A stretch of DNA of 64,000 nt, from contig LADS01000061.1 in NCBI GenBank assembly GCA_000961725.1, forward strand, positions 62,001 through 126,000, read 5' to 3'. A program made the position numbers and the translations under genes. Positions within the stretch are counted from its first letter, which is position 1, and each line of letters starts with the position of its first letter. The DNA is from Desulfobulbaceae bacterium BRH_c16a. GTDB lineage: Bacteria > Desulfobacterota > Desulfobulbia > Desulfobulbales > Desulfocapsaceae. Shown here piece by piece: positions 15,866 through 23,558 of the stretch. The notes beneath the pieces are model-generated. The model had not been told where the DNA came from and did no database searches. It worked only from the letters and a program-made list of their open reading frames with translations.

Positions 15866-17620
15866 CTATTTGTCATTTCCCGATGGTGACGAATGGAGTT
15901 TTGGTCCTCCTGAGGTCATTTCAGTCTTATTTGCGCTGTTGTTCTCCGCAACTGTCGGTTGAATCGTGTCCTTTCCGGAGGATGTATCCTGCAGGAGGTT
16001 GTTTTGGTCTCTCACCAGCCGGAAGCCTATATAATTACTTTTTGTTTCTGCCCATACTCCGAGGCGGGATGTGACCGTAAGCTGTCTTTCTTTTGAATTC
16101 CACCCTCCTCCGCGGATTGTATAATTTCCGCATTTTCCCGAATATTCCCGGGGCGACTGATCTCCAGGTGCATTTACATAATTTTCCACCCAACAGTCTT
16201 GTACCCACTCCCATACATTTCCAGCCATATCATAAAAACCGGAGGTATTTGCTTTAAAACTTCTTACCGGCGAAGTTTGCTGGGTTTTGCCAATAATTCC
16301 ACAGCCGTTACAGTTGGCCATGTCGGGAATGAGGGAATTGCCCCAGGAAAATTTTGCCCCGGAACCGGCACCTGCAGCCCACTCCCATTCGGTCTCGAAG
16401 GGTAGTCTGTAGAGTATGCCCGTCTGTGCAGTCAGCCACTTGGCATATGCCTGAGCATCATGCCAGCTGACGTTGATCACCGGGCGATCTTTCTTTCCCC
16501 ATCGTGAGTCATCCGGGAAAGGAAATCCGGTTTCGAGACAAAATTTTTCAAAATCGTCAAAAGTGACCTCGGTCATCATCATCTGCACCGGTTTTTCGAT
16601 TTTCACATAATGAGCAGGTTTCTCTGAAAAATTCTTGCTGCCCATCATGTACGTTCCAGTGGAGAGCGGTAGAAACGGCGGTCCTTGCCCGCCGGAAGCC
16701 AGATTGTCTCTTTCGCCGGCGGGACCTTCCTCCTGGGTCAAATCTGCCGGTTGCCCTTCCTCAGGCGCATTTTTCGGATCGGGTTGCTCGGAAGCAATCT
16801 CCGTATTGCTCCGGCTTGAAGATTGAGGTTCATTTTTCTCGATGACCGCCTGAGATGTACGGACACTTTGAACCAGCTGCCCATAGGCTATCTTCTGTCC
16901 GGGTTCTTCATCGATTATTTTCGCAGTAGCAGTGTTGGTGCCGATTTCCGCGATTTCGATTTTTCCCGTGTGGATCTGTTCGACCTCGAGTACTTCACCT
17001 GTTTTCGGGTGTTTAATTACTTCCCCTTCCTTAAAGACTATAAATTCCAGGCCGAGTTGCAGCCCTGAGTCGGCCCCCAGGTCAATCAGTACAGAGTCGC
17101 CTCGTTTTTTTACGACATAGCCGGTAAGAGGGAAATTCTTGACTATCCTGGACGTCAGAAGTTCTATGACTTTTTTGAGGTTCTCGTTGGTATTGCTGCG
17201 GATGTTTTCGGCGGCAACAATGGAACCGGTATTGACATTGATGATCCTGGCGTTAACCTCGATTGTCTCCTGAAACTGGAGAACCGAACCGGAAATAATC
17301 GTTTTGACCCCAAGGATTTTTCCCAATTGGGCGGAACTGTTTTCATCGATCAGACCTGTCATTCCGAGCTTTTGTTCTTCGACAATCTTACGTAGCAAAG
17401 CCCGTTCGACAACCTCGAAGCGGCCATCCTGAACCAGGGTTGTGGTAAACCATTCGGCAACAATACCCCCCATGTCTTTTGTGGTGAAGGAATCGCCGCG
17501 AAGCTCGAAATCAAGGACTGCAATTTTTGTCTTCTTGAAATCGGCGTAACATGACGTGGTGAAGATGATGAATGCCAAGGCAAATGTTAGAAAAGCACCG
17601 CTTATTTTTCTGATGGCCAT
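15866..17620 (-). CDS. CsgG/FlgO-domain protein fused to a SUMF1-type domain
   Basis: From ATG 17620 the protein has 584 residues (GTG 17632 is possible). After a signal peptide (ALAFIIFTTSCYA) comes a CsgG/FlgO-like domain: KIAVLDFELRGD, FTTTLVQDGRFEVVERALLRKIVEEQKLG, LGVKTIISGSV, VNARIINVNTGSIVAAE. A beta linker and a Ser/Pro/Gln-rich hinge (residues ~265-320) lead to a sulfatase-modifying-factor-like domain (FEKFCLETG, RPVINVSWHDAQAYAKWL, YRLPFETEWEWAA, MAGNVWEWVQD, YTIRGGGW, IGFRLVRD). The Cys pair used by true formylglycine-generating enzymes after RGGS is absent, so a structural or binding role is more likely than that catalysis. Confidence 0.85.
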   Translation of the reverse strand: MAIRKISGAFLTFALAFIIFTTSCYADFKKTKIAVLDFELRGDSFTTKDMGGIVAEWFTTTLVQDGRFEVVERALLRKIVEEQKLGMTGLIDENSSAQLGKILGVKTIISGSVLQFQETIEVNARIINVNTGSIVAAENIRSNTNENLKKVIELLTSRIVKNFPLTGYVVKKRGDSVLIDLGADSGLQLGLEFIVFKEGEVIKHPKTGEVLEVEQIHTGKIEIAEIGTNTATAKIIDEEPGQKIAYGQLVQSVRTSQAVIEKNEPQSSSRSNTEIASEQPDPKNAPEEGQPADLTQEEGPAGERDNLASGGQGPPFLPLSTGTYMMGSKNFSEKPAHYVKIEKPVQMMMTEVTFDDFEKFCLETGFPFPDDSRWGKKDRPVINVSWHDAQAYAKWLTAQTGILYRLPFETEWEWAAGAGSGAKFSWGNSLIPDMANCNGCGIIGKTQQTSPVRSFKANTSGFYDMAGNVWEWVQDCWVENYVNAPGDQSPREYSGKCGNYTIRGGGWNSKERQLTVTSRLGVWAETKSNYIGFRLVRDQNNLLQDTSSGKDTIQPTVAENNSANKTEMTSGGPKLHSSPSGNDK

Positions 17621-17708
17621 TGAGTATCTCACACATTCTGGGAAAGCAGATCAAGTTCTTCGAGAATGCCGCGTTTCACCTGAACACTTCTCGATAAGGG
17701 GCATTGGA

Positions 17709-18386
17709 TCAGTTGCTCCGGAGGCGATCCTGGATCTCTGTTATCATCTCGGCATGTTCATGAAAAATTCTGTTGTAAGGATGCCACTGTACGCCGTTGC
17801 CCGACCACTCGGCCACATCTTTGATCCGATACATTAAAGGTTCGGAGGAAACGAGGGTGGCAATGAGCTGACAGCGCAGCAGGAACTCTCCGTTCTGTGT
17901 TTCAAATTTCTTGACGGTATATTTTGTTTGAAGGTATCCCGATTCATAATTGAGTTCTTTGACATTTGAAGAGCGTTTTATCACCGCATCAATCATGATC
18001 TGCCAGGCATTTCGCGCATCGAGATCGGCCCCTACCGGAATCTGAACCCAGGTGTTGGTAGCTGGAGAACTTGTGGTCGCTTCCCACAGTGGACTCGGGG
18101 TGAGTTTGACGGAGATTTCCCTTTTTCCCAAGGACGGGAGATTTCTGTTGACCAGAAATTCCTGTTCGAAAAAGCCTTCTTTTGCGATCAGCAGCTTATA
18201 TTCCTGGCTGGTTGTAAAATCAAAAGGGTACTTGAAAGGAGTGACCTGTGATGATTTCAAGCCATCAATGGTGACCGTTGCCCCTGGAGGAGTTGTTTTG
18301 ATTTCCGTATCAAGCGTTGTTTTTGCACAACCGGAAAAAAGAAGAACACATATAAACAGGATGGGAAACACATTGTTCATTGTCAT
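17709..18386 (-). CDS. PEGA-domain lipoprotein
   Basis: ATG 18386 is preceded by AGAGGT and gives 225 residues. The lipobox FSGC places the lipid-modified Cys at residue 20. Residues ~25-90 form a PEGA-like beta domain (TPPGATVTIDGLKSSQVTPF, KYPFDFTTSQEYKLLIAKEG). The C-terminal half carries DARNAWQIMIDAVIKRSSNV and beta strands typical of small envelope lipoproteins and ends with HEHAEMITEIQDRL. It precedes the CsgG-SUMF1 gene on the same strand with ~90 bp between, so the two may form a transcription unit acting at the cell wall or outer membrane. Confidence 0.75.
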   Translation of the reverse strand: MTMNNVFPILFICVLLFSGCAKTTLDTEIKTTPPGATVTIDGLKSSQVTPFKYPFDFTTSQEYKLLIAKEGFFEQEFLVNRNLPSLGKREISVKLTPSPLWEATTSSPATNTWVQIPVGADLDARNAWQIMIDAVIKRSSNVKELNYESGYLQTKYTVKKFETQNGEFLLRCQLIATLVSSEPLMYRIKDVAEWSGNGVQWHPYNRIFHEHAEMITEIQDRLRSN

Positions 18387-18469
18387 GATCGATACCTCTG
18401 TAGTCAATTATCACGCTGCAACTTCTCGTGGTGAACGTATACGTATACTCAACAGGCTGTGTTAACGCA

Positions 18470-18787
18470 TTACTCGATAATAAGGTTTTTCTGGTAGGTA
18501 ACAAAAAAACCTTGAAAATCTTCCTCATGAATATATGGCAGAATATTAAAAACGGTCCATCCTTTGCGGGCATATTCATCGTTGGATTTGTTAAGCTGTT
18601 CTGTTGCCTTATTTGGGTCTTTTTCTTTCATGAAAACAGTAAGAGTTTTTTGGCTTGCGGCCATTTCCGTTCTTGCGGCAAGACTTTCAGGCAGGAGGGG
18701 TGCCGGTTCCGATGAGGCAACAGCCAAGCAAATGCTTGAAAAAAGAAAAAACAGAGAGAGAAAAGATGCAACAATACGCCCTTTCAT
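18470..18787 (-). CDS. Small secreted protein, unknown
   Basis: A 105-residue protein with a perfect ribosome site (AGGAGG) before ATG 18787 and a signal peptide (IVASFLSLFFLFSSICLAVA). The mature ~80 residues contain YARKGWTVFNILPYIHEEDFQGFFVTYQKN, the pattern of small proteins with a DUF4177-like fold (K-G-W-x-V, then F-x-V-x-x-x-K), though this one is periplasmic. It lies upstream of the PEGA lipoprotein. No function can be assigned. Confidence 0.6.
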   Translation of the reverse strand: MKGRIVASFLSLFFLFSSICLAVASSEPAPLLPESLAARTEMAASQKTLTVFMKEKDPNKATEQLNKSNDEYARKGWTVFNILPYIHEEDFQGFFVTYQKNLIIE

Positions 18788-18798
18788 AGAACCTCCTG

Positions 18799-19014
18799 AT
18801 GAAATTTTCGAGTATGATAAAAGAGAAACGGTTAATTCGGCAAGTCATCAATATTATGAGACTTTTCCGTGTCTCGCAGATGTCGCCGGATGAGAGCAGA
18901 CGAATGGGTGAATGCCTGAAGAAATTTTATACTTTTTACACGATCGTTTCAAGGTGCTTTTATTGTCGGAAGCGAATGAGGAAAAGTGAAGCAGAGGAAA
19001 GAAATGCAGTCTGA
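18799..19014 (+). CDS. Doubtful short basic open frame
   Basis: A 71-codon frame rich in Arg, Lys and Met (EKRLIRQVINIMRLFRVSQM) that could form amphipathic helices. Its upstream sequence lacks a ribosome site because the AGGAGG there reads on the other strand for the divergent gene. A terminator-like hairpin ~90 bp downstream fits a transcript in this direction. Listed only because of that hairpin. Confidence 0.25.
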   Translation: MKFSSMIKEKRLIRQVINIMRLFRVSQMSPDESRRMGECLKKFYTFYTIVSRCFYCRKRMRKSEAEERNAV

Positions 19015-19106
19015 TCTGAGAAAAACGAAACTCATATCATCTATATCATCTGTAATTATAATCCTTGCAGCGGATTCTCGCAGTTAAGGGAACTATGCAA
19101 GGTGAG

Positions 19107-19140
19107 GGCATTTTCCTTTCGAGCGGAAAATGCCGTTTTC
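19107..19140 (+). terminator. Perfect 10-bp hairpin with T-rich tail
   Basis: GGCATTTTCC (19107-19116) pairs exactly with GGAAAATGCC (19125-19134) around an 8-nt loop and is followed by GTTTTCTTG. The T-rich side is on the plus strand, so it would end a plus-strand transcript; no well-supported plus-strand gene precedes it closely. An unannotated small RNA or the doubtful frame at 18799 are possible sources. Confidence 0.6.
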
Positions 19141-19187
19141 TTGATTGTTTATGAGTGCAGATTCTCTGAGAAGGCTGTGGCCCCCCG

Positions 19188-19508
19188 TCAGCGATATTTT
19201 TGTTCGAAGCCGAGGAGTTCGAGGCTCGAGATCATGGACTTCAGGGCTCCACTGCTCCAGCGAATATAGAGATCCTGACTCTTGCCGTCGGTAATTAATC
19301 CTGCTGAATGAGCCGCATAATATCTCAACTCTGATAATTTTTCGTCTACATAGCAATCTGTGATGCCGAATCTTTTATAATATTTTTCTATTTCGTGCGA
19401 CAGGGTGATAATGGATGCGTAGGCTTTATATTGTTCAACTTGCGAGGCGCCATCCATGCTTTTTAACAAGGTATCGATGGCAGAAGCAGTGAGAGTGAAA
19501 TCAACCAT
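19188..19508 (-). CDS. Hypothetical helical protein
   Basis: ATG 19508 follows AGGATAGG and gives 106 residues, starting MVDFTLTASAIDTLLKSMDG. The protein is mostly helical and polar with no signal peptide or membrane segment, so it is probably cytoplasmic. YFR-like motifs are absent; a Tyr-rich middle (EIEKYYKRFGITDCYVDEKL, SELRYYAA) is the only notable feature. No family recognised. Confidence 0.55.
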   Translation of the reverse strand: MVDFTLTASAIDTLLKSMDGASQVEQYKAYASIITLSHEIEKYYKRFGITDCYVDEKLSELRYYAAHSAGLITDGKSQDLYIRWSSGALKSMISSLELLGFEQKYR

Positions 19509-20366
19509 GTTTTTTCCTATCCTCCAGATGGGCAAAGGTTATTCTGTGAAAAAGCACATTGACTGGATCAATAAAAAAGAAACAAGTGCGAGCGCGACTG
19601 GAACATATTCAGATCTCCTCCTTTGTTTTGGAATCTTAAAATCAGGAAAAATTGAAAAACTAACGAGGATCGGCCGGAAACGGTTTAATAATGTTTGTGA
19701 AGCTGGTTAGCCTCGATTCCGTGCTCAGCTCATTGCAACTCATCGATTTTTCGTATCTTTCAGCCTGAACAATTCCTATATAACAAAGATTCGTATCAGC
19801 TTTAAAGTTTCACCTCCTTATTAAAAAAATGGCTCCTATTATTTAAAGGGTGCCGGTTGCAGATAATTTGTGGTCCGCTAAACCTAACATTACATTCGTG
19901 TTTTTGTCTAGAAAAATTATTCATAATATCAGTATGGTTGCAGAAAAGTATTAGATAATTGTTAAAAAGGCCGCCCCCCAAATAGCAATTACGGTCTAAG
20001 TGATAACGACTTTTGCTCTCCTCACTCGTGTGGAAGACTGTATTAACCACCAAAATTCAATAGCTTAATAAAATGGTTTGGTGTGGGGACAAGTATCTCC
20101 GGCTTCCGATCGTTGAATGGATGCAGCGAAGTGTATTATTTTTCTTCAGAAGGGATATTTTTAAAGATGAGTGGAGTGCAGCAGTTTTCTTGCTATCTAC
20201 AACAAATGTGTTAGGATGGCTGGCAGAGCGCACCGAATCGCCAAGGTTGTAACCTCCCAACTTAAGATAAGATTTCCTGGTGTAAAGCTGACGCCCTTAA
20301 CAATTTTGAAGAGCGAAAGATACTTCCGGATTACCCGAAACGATGGGTTACGGATGGAGGAGAGAG
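19509..20366. other. Long gene-poor, AT-rich stretch
   Basis: About 860 bp with no open frame that has both a ribosome site and protein-like composition. The minus-strand frame at 19802-20053 has an odd composition and is not credible. I see no tRNA, no clear hairpin and no tandem repeat. It could be decayed coding DNA or hold an unrecognised small RNA. Confidence 0.4.
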
Positions 20367-20534
20367 ATGCTGAAAGCGGTGATCGAGGGTGTACTTGTTC
20401 TGATAGTTGTAATGTCTCTTGCCCTTGGCGGTCTTGCTGTCGTGTTTTCGCTCTACGCTGAAGAAGTAAGGGAGTCGATCCAGCTCAGTTCCAAATATCC
20501 GGACAAAATCCAAATTGGCTCAGCGTTTCGGTGA
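20367..20534 (+). CDS. Small single-span membrane protein
   Basis: ATG 20367 follows GGAGGAGAG and gives 55 residues. Residues 4-28 form a membrane helix (IEGVLVLIVVMSLALGGLAV) and the tail is short and polar. The last codons overlap the 3' end of the convergent NDH-2 gene by 15 bp. Function unknown; an upstream in-frame ATG at 20343 is less likely. Confidence 0.55.
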   Translation: MLKAVIEGVLVLIVVMSLALGGLAVVFSLYAEEVRESIQLSSKYPDKIQIGSAFR

Positions 20535-21788
20535 AAACCGGCGCCATTCCTTGCCGATAATAAGGCGCGCGCCGCGGGCGTAGGTGAGGTAGGACCAGGC
20601 CCACTGGAACAGGACCAGTATCCGGTTCCGGAAGCCGGACAGGTAGTAAATATGAACCACCAGCCAGGCCCACCAGGCGAGCATGCCGCTCAGGCGCAAT
20701 CCATGGGTCTCCGTCACTGCCCGGCTTTTGCCGATGGTAGCCATCTGCCCTTTATCCCAGTAACGGAAAGGTTTACGCGGCTTGCCCTGCAGTTCGGCGC
20801 GCAGCAGCCGGCCGAGATAGCGCCCCTGCTGCAGGGCCACGGGGGCGATGCCGGGCAGAGGGCGATCCTGCGGATCGAGGGCGTGGGCCTGGTCGCCGAT
20901 GACAAAAATGTTGGGATATCCCGGCAGCGACAGGTCGGGCTCCACCTTGATCCGGCCCATCCGATCTTTTTCGCCGGGGAGATTATCGTTCAGTGCCGGT
21001 GCCCGTACTCCTGCCGCCCAGAGTACGGTGGCTGCGCGGATTCGCTCCTCTCCCACCTCGACTTCCTCAGCTGTGATCCGGCTCACCCGGCTGTTGATCC
21101 AGACCTGCACTCCCAGCCGCTCCAGGTCGTGAACCGCCTGCCGGCGCAAGGGTTTGCTGAAGCTCGGCAGGATGGTTGGCCCCGCTTCAACCAGAATGAT
21201 GCGGGTCAGCCCCGGATCGATATTGCGGAAGTCGCGGGTCAGGGTGTAGCGGCTCATCTCGCCGATCGCCCCAGCCAGTTCCACCCCGGTGGGACCGCCG
21301 CCGATGACGACAAAGGTCTGCATTTTTTTTTGCCGGTCGGGGTCCTTGCTTTGTTCCGCCTGTTCAAAAGCCGTCAGCACCCGGCGGCGGATTTCTGTCG
21401 CCTGCTCGATCGATTTGAGTGCCGGGGCGTACTCTTCCCACTCTTCATGGCCAAAGTAGCTGTCCTCCACGCCGCATGCCAGCACCAGATAATCGAAGGG
21501 ATAGCTGTCATCGGTGTCGGTGATGACAGCCTGCTGTTGCAGATCCACCTGCTTCACCTCGGCCTGCAGCACGCTAATATTGCGTTGTCCCGATAAGATG
21601 GCGCGGATAGGGACGGCAATATCGGCCGGCGACAATGCCGCCATCGCCACCTGGTATAAAAGCGGTTGAAACAGGTGATGGTTCCGGCGGTCGAGGAGGG
21701 TGATGTCGATTTCTGGACAGTTGCGCAAGGCCTTGGCTACATTGAGGCCTCCGAAGCCGCCGCCGACGATGATGATCCGTTTGTTCAT
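20520..21788 (-). CDS. ndh: Type II NADH:quinone oxidoreductase (NDH-2 family)
   Basis: A 422-residue flavoprotein. The FAD-binding motif IIIVGGGFGGLNVAKAL opens the protein and a second Rossmann motif FVVIGGGPTGVELAGAI binds NAD(P)H. NIFVIGDQAH near residue 300 is the usual flavin-contacting motif. The C-terminal ~60 residues contain the hydrophobic region WWAWLVVHIYYLSGFRNRIL, which anchors NDH-2 enzymes to the membrane. The reaction would be non-proton-pumping electron transfer from NADH to quinone. It is divergent from the selenoprotein flavoenzyme gene with a 229-bp gap. Confidence 0.88.
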   Translation of the reverse strand: MNKRIIIVGGGFGGLNVAKALRNCPEIDITLLDRRNHHLFQPLLYQVAMAALSPADIAVPIRAILSGQRNISVLQAEVKQVDLQQQAVITDTDDSYPFDYLVLACGVEDSYFGHEEWEEYAPALKSIEQATEIRRRVLTAFEQAEQSKDPDRQKKMQTFVVIGGGPTGVELAGAIGEMSRYTLTRDFRNIDPGLTRIILVEAGPTILPSFSKPLRRQAVHDLERLGVQVWINSRVSRITAEEVEVGEERIRAATVLWAAGVRAPALNDNLPGEKDRMGRIKVEPDLSLPGYPNIFVIGDQAHALDPQDRPLPGIAPVALQQGRYLGRLLRAELQGKPRKPFRYWDKGQMATIGKSRAVTETHGLRLSGMLAWWAWLVVHIYYLSGFRNRILVLFQWAWSYLTYARGARLIIGKEWRRFSPKR

Positions 21789-22017
21789 AAAATCATCCGG
21801 TGTGGGAAGCCGAAGGTGACAGAGTGTGCCACGGTTGTGGCTTGTCAGGGTTTATAATAGACAGAAAAAGATTATAATAAGGGGCACAAAGAAAGAAAGG
21901 GGTCTGAAGGAAAAGCAGGCAGGAATTCGTCTTTTATATATTCGCGATGACAACCGTCCGCCGATGGCAATCGTGCGAGAGCGGGTGGCTTCTCAAGCTG
22001 AAGAAAAAGGAGGAAAA

Positions 22018-23361
22018 ATGCTCATTATAATCGGTGGCGATGCGGCAGGAATGAGCGCCGCATCCAAGGTTCGGCGTCTGCAGCCTGAGGCGGAAATAAC
22101 GGTTTTTGAGCGCGGTCCCTTTACATCTTTTTCGGCATGAGGCATTCCCTATTATGTCGCCGGTCTGGTCGACAGGAAAGATGCACTTATCGCCAGAACA
22201 ACGCAAGCGTTCCGCGAAAAATACAACATTAACGTCTTGACCAGGCACGAGGTAACCGTCGTCGACCCGGAAAAGCAGGAGGTTCTGGTAAGGGACCTGA
22301 ACTCTTCCACCGAACACTGGGAACATTACGATCAATTGCTTTTTGCCACCGGGACAAAACCGGTCCGACCGCCACTCGAGGGTATCGGCAGCCCTAACAT
22401 CCACGACGTACGCAACCTGGTGAGCGGATCACAACTCAAACAGGCACTCGCCATACAGCAACCGAAAACTGCGGTAATTGTCGGCGGCGGGTATATCGGC
22501 CTGGAGATGGCCGAAGCATTGCTTCTACGTGGCCTGAAGGTCAGCATGGTTCAGCGCAGCGCTCAGGTCATGGCCACCCTCGACCCGGATATGGGCGAAC
22601 GCATCGGTCAGGCTCTCCGGGAAAAAGGTGTCGATCTCCATGTCTCTGAGACGGTACAGGGCTTTGAACAGAAGGATGGCCTGGCCGTTGCCGTTACTAC
22701 CGATAAACAGACTCTCCCGGCCGATCTGATTATTCTCGGCCTAGGGGTAAAGCCCAACAGTGAATTGGCAAAAAATGCCGGTATTCCGCTTGGACCGAAA
22801 GAAAGTATCAAGGTCAACGAATTGCAGCAGACCGCAACTCCCCATGTCTGGGCGGCGGGAGATTGCGCCCAGTCCTTTCACCTGGTCAGTCGCAGACCGG
22901 TATATGTGGCATTGGGGACTGTAGCCAATAAACAGGGCCGGATAGCCGGGATGAATCTCGGGGGCCGGTACGCCACCTTTCCCGGAGTAGTCGGAACGGC
23001 AATAACCAAGTTCATGGATACCGAATGCGCCAGGACCGGCCTCAGCGAAAGGGAAATAAGGGCACTTGGCCTGCAGTATACAACCGGCCTGATCGAAGGG
23101 TATACCTTGCCCCGCTATTACCCGGGATCTTCGCCGATATGTGTAAAAGTGCTGGCGGAGAAGGGATCGGCTCGATTGCTCGGGGTTCAGATAGTCGGCG
23201 GCCCGGGATCGGCCAAACGCATCGATACGGCGGCAACCGCCCTCCATGCCGGTTTTTCCCTGGAGGATCTGCTCTATCTTGATCTGAGTTATGCGCCGCC
23301 TTTTGCCGGAGTCTGGGATCCGATAGTCATTGCCGCCAGAATGGCTCTGAGAGAAGGATGA
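22018..23361 (+). CDS. CoA-disulfide-reductase-like flavoprotein with selenocysteine at the catalytic Cys
   Basis: ATG 22018 has a strong ribosome site (AAAGGAGG). The frame reads MLIIIGGDAAGMSAASKV... to PFTSFSA, then TGA at 22138-22140 (codon 41), then GIPYYVAGLVDRKDAL and on without another stop to 23361, 447 residues in all. In CoA-disulfide reductases and related NADH oxidases the redox Cys lies exactly there, in SFxxCGxPY. The TGA therefore most likely encodes Sec, supported by the hairpin directly after it. FAD motif IGGDAAGMSAA, NAD(P)H motif VIVGGGYIGLEMAEAL and WAAGDCA near residue 280 are intact, as is the dimerisation domain. There is no rhodanese domain. It should reduce CoA disulfide, polysulfide or oxygen. 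Confidence 0.9.
22155..22174 (+). promoter_or_regulatory. Bacterial SECIS-like hairpin
   Basis: TGTCGCC (22155-22161) pairs with GG and CGACA (22167-22174) around the loop GGTCT, with one unpaired T at 22169. The loop G lies 21 nt after the UGA. E. coli fdhF also presents GGUCU in the SECIS loop recognised by SelB, with a similar distance. Here the unpaired U is on the 3' side rather than the 5' side. Confidence 0.8.
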
Positions 23362-23558
23362 TTTCAGGCAGTGGAGTGTGTGTGGGGGGGGGCTGCCGTC
23401 GGCGGAAGTCGAAACAGCTCGGCTGCTGCCGTCGCAGGGGAAAGACCATCGCGTTTTTACTTGACCGCATTGCAGCCAGATGGTCAAAGCCGTTTGAGAA
23501 GGATTTGCTTTAATAAAAAATCAATCGGCGGCAGAAAATTTCCCCAGGTTAAAGGACC

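Noticed and set aside
19802..20053. 83-codon minus-strand frame in the gene-poor stretch
   Set aside because: Although TTC-rich sequence nearby looks like a possible ribosome site, composition and motifs do not resemble a protein.
20652..21596. 314-codon plus-strand frame inside NDH-2
   Set aside because: Shadow of a well-supported flavoprotein on the other strand.
22138..22140. In-frame TGA as a nonsense mutation making a pseudogene
   Set aside because: It lies exactly on the catalytic Cys codon, the rest of the gene is intact and a SECIS-like hairpin follows.
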